Shown here: piece after piece, positions 23,408 through 31,574 of the stretch
How the letters are laid out: each line of letters begins with the position of its first letter
Position numbering within the stretch: position 1 is the first letter of the stretch
Assembly (NCBI GenBank): GCA_964400655.1
Contig: CAYNVN010000052.1
Coordinates: 1 to 33,180, forward strand
Direction: 5' to 3'
Source: B16-G9 sp964400655
GTDB taxonomy: Bacteria; Bacteroidota; Bacteroidia; Bacteroidales; F082
Length of the DNA: 33,180 bases
Notes under the pieces: model-generated
Databases searched by the model: none
What the model was told of the DNA's origin: nothing
What the model saw: the letters and a program-made list of their open reading frames with translations, nothing else
Made by a program: the position numbers and the translations under genes

Positions 23408-25492
23408 TTATTTTAACCATTTATCTAACCAGCTAAAAAATTCACGTTGCCACAAAATACCGTTTTGAGGTTGAAGTACCCAGTGGTTTTCGTCAGGGAA
23501 CCAAAGCATTTTGGCCGGCACCTTTTTAATGATGGCGGCATCAAAGGCCGAGAATCCCTGCGAATCGAGAATTCTGTAATCTTTGGCACCGTGTATCACC
23601 ATTATAGGGGTGTCCCACTTATTAACGAATTTATGTGGGGAATTAGCATACGAACGTTGTGCTATTTTGTTGTTTTTATCCCAGTAGGGGCCGCCTAAGT
23701 CCCAATTGGCAAACCAAAGCTCGTCGGTTTCAACATATTGTTGCTCCAGATTAAAAATCCCGTCGTGGGCGATAAAGGCTTTAAACCGGCCGTTGTGATT
23801 GCCTGCCAGCCAGTAAACGGAAAAGCCGCCGTACGATGCACCAACGGCTCCAAGACGGTTTTCGTCGATATAGGGTTCTTTTTTAAGTGAGTCGATGGCC
23901 GAGAAATAGTCTTTCATATTTTGACCGCCGTAATCACCGCTGATTTGCTCGTTCCATTTTGTTCCAAAACCGGGCAATCCTCTGCGGTTGGGGGCAACTA
24001 TGATGTAATCGTTGGCAGCCATCATCTGGAAATTCCACCGGTACGACCAAAACTGACTGACCATGCTTTGCGGACCTCCCTGACAATAAAGCAGCGCCGG
24101 GTATTTTTTGTTCGGGTCGAAATGGGGTGGGTAAATTACCCATGTCAGCATTTTCTTGTTGTCGGTTGTGGTTATCCACCGCTCTTCAACTTTGCCCATG
24201 GTGAGTTTGTTAAGCAAATCTTCGTTTACACGACTTATGTTAACGGCTTCGCCGGTTTTAACCTTGACGCTGAAAATTTCGGCGGGCATCGACATGGTGG
24301 TTCGTGTGGCAATAATATTTTTTCCGTCGGGTATAACGGTTCCGTAATTGTGAACGCCATCGGTAATTTGTTCAATTTTTTCTTTTTTAACATCCAGGCG
24401 GTAAATTTCGATGCTTCCGTGCCACTCGCTGGTAAAATAGATGTATTTGCCGTTGTCTGACCAGCTTAGCCCGTGAACGTTTTGATCAAAATCAACGGTG
24501 TAATCTTTTGTTTCGGCATTGATCATGCTTTTGATAAAGAGCCGGTTTTTATCCGATTCGTAACCGTCGTGTTCCATGCTTTCCCATGCCATTAAAGTGC
24601 CGTCGGGCGAAAACACGGGGTTGGTGTCGTATCCCGCCATGCCTTTGGTCAGGTTGGCGGTTTGCCTGTTTTTAACCGAGTATATGTAGATATCGGAGTT
24701 GGTGGACTCTGAGTATTTTAGTCCGGTAAGTTTGCGGCAGGTGTAAGCAATCATCTTACTGTCGGGGGTCCAGTTTATCTGTTCCATCCCGCCAAAAGGT
24801 TTCATGGGGCTTTCGTAAGGTTCCCCTTCCATGATATCTGTTATGTTCGACAGTTTGTTGCCGTCGTAACCGGCTACGAAAATATGGCTGTAGGTATCAA
24901 CCCATGTATCCCAGTGGCGGTACATAAGGTCGGTTATTACACGACCGGAAGTTTTGTCAAGGTCGGGATATTTATCGTGGATGTCCGGCTCAATTTTAAC
25001 CTCCTTTGTAAAAAGTATCCTGTTTTGATCGGGGGCATATTTAAAACCTGTAATGCCGCCTTCAATATCTGATATTTGATTTTTATCGCTTCCGTCGGGA
25101 TTCATTTCCCAAAGCTGCATGGAGCCGGATTGAGCTGAAAGAAAGCCTATTTTTTTGCCGTCGGGCCGCCACTGTGCATTGTATTCGCCGAAAGGGGTTT
25201 CGGTAATTCGCGACATGGCTTCCGATTTTAAATCGAGGGTGTAAAGGTCACGGTTTCCTTTGTTATCTTTAATGCTGTAGTAGCTGATGCCAAAAAGCAA
25301 TGTTTTTTTGTCGGGAGAGAGTTGAATATCGCCCACCCGCCCGAACGACCATAATACTTCAGGGGTCATAACGTCGGAAGTGAGTTTTATGTCGGGCTTG
25401 CCGATAACTGTTTGGGTTTCCTGTGAGAAACTTTGTAAACCGGTAAGAAAAACGAATATTACCGGTAAAAACGGAATGTTAAACTTTTTCAT
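23408..25492 (-). CDS. S9-family dipeptidyl/prolyl-oligopeptidase, DPP5-like
   Basis: A secreted serine peptidase of 694 residues (signal to about SFSQ, residue 24). The N-terminal beta-propeller (about 50-425) has PD40/WD40-like repeats such as LSPDKKTLLFGIS, WRPDGKKIGFLSA, FSPDGTLMAWES and WSDNGKYIYFTS. The C-terminal alpha/beta-hydrolase domain carries Ser553 in GASYGGFS, Asp638 in HGAKDYRI and His670 in DENHWV, a complete triad. Oxyanion-side motifs CQGGPQSM and NRRGLPGFG fit the S9C/DPP5 group, which removes dipeptides from peptides in the periplasm of Bacteroidota. The exact P1 preference cannot be read. A -7 element lies 22 bases before the start. Confidence 0.93.
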   Translation of the reverse strand: MKKFNIPFLPVIFVFLTGLQSFSQETQTVIGKPDIKLTSDVMTPEVLWSFGRVGDIQLSPDKKTLLFGISYYSIKDNKGNRDLYTLDLKSEAMSRITETPFGEYNAQWRPDGKKIGFLSAQSGSMQLWEMNPDGSDKNQISDIEGGITGFKYAPDQNRILFTKEVKIEPDIHDKYPDLDKTSGRVITDLMYRHWDTWVDTYSHIFVAGYDGNKLSNITDIMEGEPYESPMKPFGGMEQINWTPDSKMIAYTCRKLTGLKYSESTNSDIYIYSVKNRQTANLTKGMAGYDTNPVFSPDGTLMAWESMEHDGYESDKNRLFIKSMINAETKDYTVDFDQNVHGLSWSDNGKYIYFTSEWHGSIEIYRLDVKKEKIEQITDGVHNYGTVIPDGKNIIATRTTMSMPAEIFSVKVKTGEAVNISRVNEDLLNKLTMGKVEERWITTTDNKKMLTWVIYPPHFDPNKKYPALLYCQGGPQSMVSQFWSYRWNFQMMAANDYIIVAPNRRGLPGFGTKWNEQISGDYGGQNMKDYFSAIDSLKKEPYIDENRLGAVGASYGGFSVYWLAGNHNGRFKAFIAHDGIFNLEQQYVETDELWFANWDLGGPYWDKNNKIAQRSYANSPHKFVNKWDTPIMVIHGAKDYRILDSQGFSAFDAAIIKKVPAKMLWFPDENHWVLQPQNGILWQREFFSWLDKWLK

Positions 25493-25513
25493 GGTTTGTG
25501 TTTTTTACTCTTG

Positions 25514-25521
25514 CAAAGGTA
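25514..25521 (-). promoter_or_regulatory. Promoter -7 element for the DPP5-like gene
   Basis: TACCTTTG followed by CAAG on the minus strand matches TAnnTTTG, 22 bases before the ATG at 25492. A CTTTGCAAAG palindrome at 25532-25541 supplies a TTTG 15 bases upstream of the -7 element, shorter than the usual 19-21. Confidence 0.5.
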
Positions 25522-25548
25522 TGAAATCGGACTTTGCAAAGGGCTTTT

Positions 25549-27687
25549 CTAATGTATTATTTTAAGGATAACGGGAACTCCCGAAAGGAAAATCCGGTTG
25601 TTGTCGATTTTTACCTCTTTGTCGGTTATAACGGGAGTAACGGTGCATGTTTTGGGATTGATATTTTTAGGCAGATCAACCCATTGATGCTGAAAATGGT
25701 TTTTTGCAGTAGGAATCCACAGAACAATAATCTGTTCATTGTTGTTTGAAAACCGGTATGCAAACAACCGGTTGTTTTCGGCAATAATTTCGTCGAAGCT
25801 GAAATTTTTCAGGTTGTCGTATAAATTTTTAAAGGCGTAAAAGGAGGTCTTTTTTTTAAATCCCGCTTTTGAGGAAGATACCAGTCCGGCTCTGTTGTGT
25901 AAAAACGAGCTGTAAGCCACGTTGGCAAAATAGTACCAGTAAAACTGTTTTACCCCGAGACGCTGCAAAATTAAAGCCGAACGTATTCCGTAAATTGCCT
26001 GTACTTTTTCGTTTACACAAACGGTATGGGTACAGGTTTCGCCACCACCGTCGCTGTCGTATCCAAACTCGGTAACAAAAATATCTTTTCCGGGAAGGTT
26101 TTTGTTTCTGTATCGCTGTAAATTGGCAACCGACCAAATTTCAGCCCGGGGGTCCTCGGGGTTAACAGCCGTGAGATCGCCGTTGCGGTTAAAAATATAG
26201 TTGTAGATATGTGTATTTAATCCGTCAACCAAACGGATGTTTTGGTTGTTTAAATAGAGGTTGATGTAATGGTTGGCATCGGGGTACGGGTTGTATGCCT
26301 GAAGGGCGCAGGGTAAAATGGTAACTTCAGCGGTTTGATGTGCGGCTTCGGCAAAGCCCGATAATATTTGTTGATAAATACCGGAGTTGTAACCCCAGGG
26401 TTCGTTACCCACTTCAATTTGCCTGATAAGTTCTTTGTTGTTTACAAAATGAGTTGTAAATGTTTTGCCTAAACGGTAGCTTTCGCGGTATGGGTTTTTC
26501 CATAAAGTGTCGGGAAACAGTTCGTTATTAAACAATATGGATGCGTCTGTGGTGAATCCGGCTTTTTTCCAGTTTGCGTATTCTCTGTCCCAGTTAAGCC
26601 ACGGATTGGGCCGGGTGCCTTTGCCTTCCGACATTTTTTTGTAGTCGGGAAGGTTTTGGGGAGTTTGTGTGTCCCAGTCGAGCCGGTGATAATTTCGTAC
26701 CAGTTTGCATATCTGACTGAACAGGTGCGGACCTTTGTCGGCGGGAAGCTCGTCGGAGTAAACATTGTAACCCCATCCCCAAAAGGCATTGATACCAAAT
26801 GATTCGCCGTAAGTCCGGTTTGATTTAACGGCAACGGCTGGCTTGCCGTACATTCCGTATTTGTCATATACATCTGCTTCCCAAAGTTTAACCTTGTAGT
26901 AGTCGGTAAGCGGCAGGTGGAATACTATTTTCAGGTATCTGATTTTTTTTTCGGGTGTGATTAGATAAGGGATAAGCGGAATGGCGGTGGGATTGATGTT
27001 AAACAACGGAGTAAGATGGTTGGGGTTGTTTCCGCCAAGTATTTCTATTTTAGATACTTTATTGTTGTTTAATGCCCTTATGTGTAGTTGTCCCACCGGT
27101 TTGGGAGTTTTAAAATCGAACAGAACATATTCGGTTGGTGGTACCGAAAGTGCGGCAAGTTCAAAAAGATTAAAAGGATTACCGTTGTTAATTGTAATGC
27201 TCTTTATTTTTTTATTTAAAACAATTTTGACGAGCTGAAAATTTTTATCGGGTGATAAAGTGAATTTGTATGGGGTATTATCGGATGTAAATGCTGTGAG
27301 TTCAAAGGGTGTGTCGGTTTGATACTTGACGGAGATAAAATATAGCATAACAGGTTTCCGAAACCGGATGGTTACCGGTTTGGGTATTTGTGCTTTTGTG
27401 TTGGTGTTGCCGTCAACAGCCGCCGACAGGTTCAGGGAGGAAGAAAAACGATTGCTGTTTCTGAAGAAATTAAGATCGGTTCGCCGTATGTAATTATCGG
27501 GAAGCGGGTTGTCAGATTCCCAAAAGGTGCCGGCGTTTCTGTCGGTGATAAATGCTTTGTTATTTCCTGAGCTGGTAGTGATAACGGCGTTTTCGGTAAA
27601 AGGAATAATCAATCCTGCATGGGGATTGAACTGCCCGAAAAGCAATTGGTGGGAAAGAAATAAAATGAGTACAAAAAATTTATTCAC
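25549..27687 (-). CDS. Secreted glycoside hydrolase-like protein with two discoidin-like domains
   Basis: 712 residues, GTG start at 27687 (no better ATG), signal peptide ending LLFGQ. Two N-terminal beta-sandwich domains (about 30-180 and 185-275) look like F5/8 type C modules: DRNAGTFWESDN, VTIRFRKPVMLYFISV, and GQLHIRALNNNKVSKIEI...IRYLKIVFHLP. A (beta/alpha)8-type catalytic region follows (about 295-625), with the clan-A acid/base candidate Glu429 in IEVGNEPWGYNSG and nucleophile candidate Glu540 in IFVTEFGYDSDGGG, separated by about 110 residues. A final beta domain ends the protein. I cannot place it in a numbered GH family; resemblance to clan A (GH39/GH5-like) is inferred from the NEP and TEFG motifs. 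Confidence 0.75.
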   Translation of the reverse strand: MNKFFVLILFLSHQLLFGQFNPHAGLIIPFTENAVITTSSGNNKAFITDRNAGTFWESDNPLPDNYIRRTDLNFFRNSNRFSSSLNLSAAVDGNTNTKAQIPKPVTIRFRKPVMLYFISVKYQTDTPFELTAFTSDNTPYKFTLSPDKNFQLVKIVLNKKIKSITINNGNPFNLFELAALSVPPTEYVLFDFKTPKPVGQLHIRALNNNKVSKIEILGGNNPNHLTPLFNINPTAIPLIPYLITPEKKIRYLKIVFHLPLTDYYKVKLWEADVYDKYGMYGKPAVAVKSNRTYGESFGINAFWGWGYNVYSDELPADKGPHLFSQICKLVRNYHRLDWDTQTPQNLPDYKKMSEGKGTRPNPWLNWDREYANWKKAGFTTDASILFNNELFPDTLWKNPYRESYRLGKTFTTHFVNNKELIRQIEVGNEPWGYNSGIYQQILSGFAEAAHQTAEVTILPCALQAYNPYPDANHYINLYLNNQNIRLVDGLNTHIYNYIFNRNGDLTAVNPEDPRAEIWSVANLQRYRNKNLPGKDIFVTEFGYDSDGGGETCTHTVCVNEKVQAIYGIRSALILQRLGVKQFYWYYFANVAYSSFLHNRAGLVSSSKAGFKKKTSFYAFKNLYDNLKNFSFDEIIAENNRLFAYRFSNNNEQIIVLWIPTAKNHFQHQWVDLPKNINPKTCTVTPVITDKEVKIDNNRIFLSGVPVILKIIH

Positions 27688-27705
27688 GTGACGGTTTCAA
27701 GAAAA

Positions 27706-27717
27706 TGATAATTATCA
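27706..27717. repeat. Perfect 12-base palindrome upstream of the glycosidase gene
   Basis: TGATAATTATCA is a perfect palindrome 18 to 30 bases before the GTG start, in the core promoter position. It could be a repressor operator; the GATAAT/ATTATC halves recall the Fur box, but a single 12-base AT-rich palindrome is not proof. Confidence 0.35.
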
Positions 27718-27728
27718 CACGAAAGTAT

Positions 27729-27763
27729 AAAAAAAAGCCTTCCGAAAAAGAGTCGAAAGGCTT
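27729..27763 (-). terminator. Rho-independent terminator after tRNA-Lys
   Basis: On the minus strand AAGCCTT (27763-27757) pairs with AAGGCTT (27741-27735) across a 15-base loop that can pair partly, and an eight-base T run (27736-27729) overlaps the stem end. It stops tRNA transcription before the glycosidase gene. Confidence 0.75.
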
Positions 27764-27769
27764 GAAACG

Positions 27770-27842
27770 TGATCCGTCGGAGGCTCGAACTCCGGACCCT
27801 CTGCTTAAAAGGCAGATGCTCTACCTGCTGAGCTAACGGATC
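27770..27842 (-). tRNA. tRNA-Lys (anticodon UUU)
   Basis: A 73-base cloverleaf on the minus strand: acceptor stem GATCCGT/ACGGATC, D stem GCTC/GAGC with AGCAGGTA loop, anticodon stem TCTGC/GCAGA with loop CTTTTAA (anticodon TTT), variable loop GGGTC, T stem CGGAG/CTCCG with loop TTCGAGC, discriminator A. The 3' CCA is not encoded. All four stems pair fully. A promoter and a terminator flank it, so it is a single-gene unit. Confidence 0.97.
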
Positions 27843-27859
27843 GTCCGTTTTTGGAGGTG

Positions 27860-27889
27860 CAAAAGTACTTCTTTTTTTTAAATTTCAAA
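27860..27889 (-). promoter_or_regulatory. Promoter of tRNA-Lys
   Basis: On the minus strand TTTG (27889-27886), 18 bases, then TACTTTTG (27867-27860) followed by CA. This is nearly the ideal Bacteroidota promoter TTTG-N19-21-TAnnTTTG and predicts a start near 27856, leaving a leader of about 14 bases before the tRNA. Confidence 0.75.
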
Positions 27890-28246
27890 CTTTTTTGAAA
27901 AAATATTTAATTTTTTTTAGCCCCTAAAAAAGTGCAACATCATTATTAAGGGTAAACAACTTTTTGTAACTAATAAGGAGGTGATAAATAGATTTGGCGA
28001 TATATAATTTTGCTTTTTTTCAGGGTGAATGATTATGGCAGAATATTACGTTTTGTTGTTTTATGACAGGAAAGCCCGGCTTACTGATAACCACTTGCAT
28101 ACAATAAAAATATGCTGTTCTGAATTTGATTTAACATACGGTTGATTTGTATGTTTTGTGTTGGTAAAGTTTATTAAAACCCGTAACCATTCAGCCGGTT
28201 TTAGCGTGAAAATTTTAAAAGTAAATGCAAACCGCACCGGTTTGTT

Positions 28247-28277
28247 TTTGTTTGGGAAATCATTTGGTTTACATTTG
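28247..28277 (+). promoter_or_regulatory. Promoter of the GH20 gene
   Basis: TTTG (28247-28250), 19 bases, TACATTTG (28270-28277) followed by C: an exact match to the Bacteroidota consensus and spacing. The predicted leader before the ATG at 28330 is about 48 bases. Confidence 0.75.
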
Positions 28278-28329
28278 CTAATCTTAAAAACTGCAAACGA
28301 ATATTTGAATCGTTCAAAAACATGATAAT

Positions 28330-30648
28330 ATGAAAAGATTGTTACTTCCCCTGTTGATACTGGCGATGCTAAACTCATGTAAACCGGTGTCTGATAAAAG
28401 AGATATTGCCGTTATTCCGAAACCGGTTAAACTTTCGGTTGGAGTTGGTGAGTTTGTTATCAATCGTAAAACCGTAATTGTTTTTCCGCAGAATGATGGT
28501 GTTGAATCTGTTGCCGGTTATTTCAATAAACGGTATGCTGCAACATCGGGTTACCGTTTGAAGTTGTCGCATAAAAACAGCGGTGAAAATGAAATTGTTT
28601 TTGAGATATCGGGTAATAAAGAGTATGGAGATGAGGGCTACTCGCTGGAGTCTGACAAAAACAAAATTTTAATAAAAGCTTATAAGCCCGCCGGTTTGTT
28701 TTACGGGGTTCAAACGTTGCTTCAACTGTTGCCTGTTGAGATTTACGGAGGCAAGGTTGTTGAAGATAAAGTGTGGAATGTACCATCGGTAAAAATATTT
28801 GATAAACCCTCTTTTAAATGGCGCGGGATGCATTTGGACGTATCGCGACACTTTTTTTCGAAGGAGTTTGTTAAAAGGTATATCGATTTGATTGCAATGC
28901 ATAAGATGAATATATTTCACTGGCATCTTACCGACGATAACGGCTGGAGAATTGAGATTAAAAAGTATCCGGCGTTAACCGATATTTGTGCATGGCGTGT
29001 TCCCCGTGATAAATGGAGGACGGCAGAGCCGGTTAAACCCGGCGAAAAACCTACCTATGGTGGTTATTATACGCAGGACGATATCAGAGAAATAGTTCGC
29101 TATGCCGCTGAAAGATCGGTGGAGATTATTCCCGAAATTGAAATGCCGGGACATTCTGCCGAAGTGTTTGCCGCTTTCCCCGAACTGTCGTGTACAGGAA
29201 AAAGAAACATAGTACCGGTTGTTTGGGGCGATGGTGTTTTTTGTGCAGGCAACGATTCGACATTTGTTTTTCTGGAAAATGTTTTGGATGAAGTGGCTGA
29301 GCTTTTTCCTTCAAAATACATTCACATCGGGGGAGATGAGGTCAACAAAAAGTATTGGAGAAAATGTGCCAAATGTCAGAAAAGGATTCGGGATAATAAC
29401 CTGAAAGATGAAAATGAATTGCAGAGCTGGTTTGTAAAAAAAATCGAGAAATATTTAAACGGTAAAGGCAAAAGACTTATTGGCTGGGATGAAATACTGG
29501 AAGGCGGCATTGCACCGGAGGCTACCGTTATGTCGTGGAGAGGGGTAAAAGGAGGCGTTGAGTCGGCAGAACAGGGTCACGACGTTATAATGTGTCCGGG
29601 AAGCCATTGCTATTTTGACCACTATCAGGCCGATCCCGATTTTGAACCGGAAGCAATAGGAGGCTATTTGCCGTTAAAAAAAGTTTATGCTTTTAATCCT
29701 GTTCCCAACGAGTTGTCGGATGATAAAGCACATTTTGTGTTGGGCGGACAGGGAAATGTGTGGACAGAATTTATTTTTACTCCCGAACATGCCGAATACA
29801 TGGCGCTGCCGCGAATGACAGCACTGGCCGAGGTGTTATGGACTCCTAAAGATGAACAAAACTGGAATGATTTTCAAAAGCGGTTAATTACGCAGTTTAA
29901 ACGGTTCGATGCGATGGGCGTTAATTATTCAAAGGGAACATTCAAAATTGATGTAAAGGTGGCAAAGCGGCAGGATGGAAATTTCAGGGTAGCGCTGGAA
30001 GGGGAACAACTGTTGCCCATTTATTACACTTTAGACGGAACCGTACCAAACCAAAATTCACCGGTTTACAGCTCCCCTTTCGAAATTAATAAAACAACGG
30101 TTATAAAATCGGCCTATTTGAATGATGATGGAGAAGTAATACGAAAGGTGTCGGAAAAAACGGTTTACAAACATAAAGCGGTTGGAAAAGAAATTGTTTT
30201 AAAATCTCCACCGGCAAAACGGTATTTCGGACAGGGCCCGTTATCGCTGGTGGACGGATTTACGGCATCGGATAACTACGCAGACGGGTACTGGCTGGGG
30301 TTTCAGGGAAAAGATATGGAAGCGGAAATTGACCTTGGTGAGATGCTCCCTGTGCATTCGGTTTCCGAAACGTTTCTTCAAAGTGCACGCGTTTGGATAT
30401 TCATGCCTGAAAAAGTATCATTTATCCTGCTTGATGAAAACAGGAAAGCGGTTGCCGAAAAAACGGTTACGGTTAAGTCGGATATTAAAACCGACAAAAC
30501 CTTTATCGAATCGTTTAAAGCCGTGTTTAACAACGTAAAAGCAAGATACATAAAAGTTCATGCCTACAGTTTGATAAAATGCCCCGAATGGCATACGGCG
30601 GCAGGTAATAACTGCTGGATATTTACCGATGAGATTGCCGTTGAATAG
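28330..30648 (+). CDS. Beta-N-acetylhexosaminidase, GH20 lipoprotein
   Basis: 772 residues that remove terminal beta-linked GlcNAc/GalNAc from glycans. A short signal ends in the lipobox MLNSC (Cys17). Domains: GH20b beta-alpha domain (about 25-155), the GH20 barrel from FKWRGMHLDVSRHFF (163) through MNIFHWHLTDDNGWR and IIPEIEMPGHSAEV to the catalytic pair Asp336-Glu337 in HIGGDEVNKKYW, and further LIGWDEILEGG, MSWRG, and LGGQGNVWTEF; a small beta domain (about 537-620, YYTLDGTVPNQNSPVYSSPF) and a C-terminal F5/8 type C-like module (about 630-772). All substrate-binding residues I know appear intact. It is probably outer-membrane attached and used for glycan scavenging. Monocistronic, converging on the YciO-like gene. 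Confidence 0.96.
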   Translation: MKRLLLPLLILAMLNSCKPVSDKRDIAVIPKPVKLSVGVGEFVINRKTVIVFPQNDGVESVAGYFNKRYAATSGYRLKLSHKNSGENEIVFEISGNKEYGDEGYSLESDKNKILIKAYKPAGLFYGVQTLLQLLPVEIYGGKVVEDKVWNVPSVKIFDKPSFKWRGMHLDVSRHFFSKEFVKRYIDLIAMHKMNIFHWHLTDDNGWRIEIKKYPALTDICAWRVPRDKWRTAEPVKPGEKPTYGGYYTQDDIREIVRYAAERSVEIIPEIEMPGHSAEVFAAFPELSCTGKRNIVPVVWGDGVFCAGNDSTFVFLENVLDEVAELFPSKYIHIGGDEVNKKYWRKCAKCQKRIRDNNLKDENELQSWFVKKIEKYLNGKGKRLIGWDEILEGGIAPEATVMSWRGVKGGVESAEQGHDVIMCPGSHCYFDHYQADPDFEPEAIGGYLPLKKVYAFNPVPNELSDDKAHFVLGGQGNVWTEFIFTPEHAEYMALPRMTALAEVLWTPKDEQNWNDFQKRLITQFKRFDAMGVNYSKGTFKIDVKVAKRQDGNFRVALEGEQLLPIYYTLDGTVPNQNSPVYSSPFEINKTTVIKSAYLNDDGEVIRKVSEKTVYKHKAVGKEIVLKSPPAKRYFGQGPLSLVDGFTASDNYADGYWLGFQGKDMEAEIDLGEMLPVHSVSETFLQSARVWIFMPEKVSFILLDENRKAVAEKTVTVKSDIKTDKTFIESFKAVFNNVKARYIKVHAYSLIKCPEWHTAAGNNCWIFTDEIAVE

Positions 30649-30674
30649 CGTTGTTTTCTGCGGTAAAAAATGAG

Positions 30675-31289
30675 CTACTCTTCAAGTATTCCTTTGCCCT
30701 GCCTGATGATTTCGGGTTCGTAACCCGTACAATCAACAACGGTAGAGGCGTGGTTGTCGCCATAACCGCCGTTAACAATTAAATCAACCCTCTCTTTATA
30801 TTTTTCCGCTATCAGTTCGGGATCGGTGGTGTATTCGATAATCTCGTCTTCATCGTGTATGGAGGTACTTACCAACGGATGTCCCAGTTCTTCAATAATA
30901 GAGGCAAGAATGTTGTTTTCGGGAATACGTATTCCGATGGTTTTTTTCTTGCTTTGAAATATTTTAGGAACCTTGTTGTTGGCGTTGAGAATAAAGGTAA
31001 AAGGCCCCGGAAGGTTTTTGCGCATCAGCCTGAAGGTGCTGTTATCAAAAGGTTTGGTAAATTCCGAAAGCATGCTTAAATCGTTAAACAAAAACGAAAA
31101 GTTGGCTTTTTCTTTTTTAATACCTTTCAGTTGTGCGATTTTATCAAGGGCTTTGGGTTGATATATTGAACACCCGATGGCATACACCGTATCGGTCGGA
31201 AAAATAACAATACCTCCCGCTTCAAGGGTTTCGATTACCATTTTAATGTGTTTGGGAGCAGGATTTTCGGGATATATTTTTATCATCAT
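30675..31289 (-). CDS. YciO-type Sua5/YciO/YrdC family protein
   Basis: 204 residues, cytosolic. The family includes TsaC/Sua5, which makes the threonylcarbamoyl-AMP used for t6A37 in tRNA. The fold markers are clear: GGIVIFPTDTVYAIGCSI, FRLMRKNLPGPFTFIL, KTIGIRIPENNI, GHPLVSTSIH, VDLIVNGGYGDNHASTVVDCTGYEPEIIRQGKG. It resembles E. coli YciO rather than TsaC: the PTDTVYAIGC opening, FRLMrkNlPGpfTFIL, LVSTS without the following SAN-type motif, and no KRxxxKP-like loop (KGIKKEKANFSFLF here). YciO's cellular role is less sure than TsaC's. ATG at 31289 or the adjacent 31286 starts it. Confidence 0.88.
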   Translation of the reverse strand: MMIKIYPENPAPKHIKMVIETLEAGGIVIFPTDTVYAIGCSIYQPKALDKIAQLKGIKKEKANFSFLFNDLSMLSEFTKPFDNSTFRLMRKNLPGPFTFILNANNKVPKIFQSKKKTIGIRIPENNILASIIEELGHPLVSTSIHDEDEIIEYTTDPELIAEKYKERVDLIVNGGYGDNHASTVVDCTGYEPEIIRQGKGILEE

Positions 31290-31332
31290 GGTTTTATGAT
31301 TTTATATTAAAACTAACTATTGAATTTAGTAA

Positions 31333-31340
31333 CAAAGATA
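31333..31340 (-). promoter_or_regulatory. Promoter -7 element for the YciO-like gene
   Basis: TATCTTTG on the minus strand matches TAnnTTTG, 44 bases before the ATG at 31289. No clear -33 element. It lies downstream of the SRP RNA terminator, so the gene has its own promoter. Confidence 0.45.
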
Positions 31341-31381
31341 GTGAAAAACCACCATTGCCGGCCATTCTTTTTGCCGGGTAT

Positions 31382-31388
31382 AAAAAAA
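31382..31388 (-). terminator. T run ending the SRP RNA transcript
   Basis: Seven Ts directly follow the closing stem GGGTAAG/CTTACCC of the SRP RNA, so the RNA's own terminal helix acts as the terminator hairpin. Confidence 0.6.
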
Positions 31389-31484
31389 GGGTAAGCTACT
31401 TATATCGCACCGCTCAACCACCTACCCTTGCTACCTTCCGGTCCTGGGGGAATTCAGTGGGAGCTGGTCGTATAAGACTTACCC
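31389..31484 (-). ncRNA. ffs: Small signal recognition particle RNA (4.5S type)
   Basis: About 96 bases. The minus strand holds the universally conserved SRP helix 8 tip, CAGGACCGGAAGGTAGCAAGG, with its GGAA tetraloop and asymmetric internal loop that binds Ffh. The ends close into a long hairpin: GGGTAAG with CTTACCC, then CTTATA with TATAAG. This is the short bacterial form without the Alu domain. It works with Ffh and FtsY to deliver membrane proteins. It has a near-consensus promoter 6 bases upstream and a T run after the 3' end. Ends are estimated to within a few bases. Confidence 0.95.
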
Positions 31485-31489
31485 GGCGG

Positions 31490-31519
31490 CAAAAGTAAAT
31501 AATGTTGCGACATTGTCAA
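31490..31519 (-). promoter_or_regulatory. Promoter of the SRP RNA
   Basis: Minus strand TTGACA (31519-31514), with 19 bases between TTG and TACTTTTG (31497-31490) followed by CC. Same -7 octamer as the tRNA-Lys promoter; the predicted start near 31486 agrees with the 5' end of the folded RNA. Confidence 0.75.
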
Positions 31520-31574
31520 CCCTTTTTAAGTTTTTTTTAGTTTTACATCAAATTTAACCAAACCCTTTTGTACT

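Larger units (their letters stand above)
27843..28329. other. Intergenic region between tRNA-Lys and GH20 genes
   Basis: 487 AT-rich bases with divergent promoters at both ends: the tRNA promoter (27860-27889, minus) and the GH20 promoter (28247-28277, plus). In between lies AAGGAGGTGAT at 27975-27985, a complete match to the anti-Shine-Dalgarno complement, and a 38-codon frame from ATG 28029 to 28145 with no recognisable product. I see no RNA gene or repeat that explains the middle. Confidence 0.6.

Noticed and set aside
23921..24460. 179-codon plus-strand frame opposite the S9 peptidase gene
   Set aside because: Antisense to the region leading into the conserved hydrolase domain, with no start signal; a shadow frame.
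27706..27717. Fur box
   Set aside because: The half-sites resemble GATAAT/ATTATC, but the 19-base three-hexamer pattern is not present and the gene has no iron link; kept only as an unassigned palindrome.
28029..28145. 38-codon plus-strand frame MIMAEYYVLLFYDRK... in the tRNA-GH20 gap
   Set aside because: The strong Shine-Dalgarno match is 48 bases upstream, too far to serve it, and the product matches nothing I know; kept only as a remark in the intergenic entry.
28061..28378. 105-codon minus-strand open frame across the GH20 promoter and start
   Set aside because: It covers a near-perfect plus-strand promoter and the GH20 signal peptide, has no domain-like pattern or signal, and no promoter of its own.
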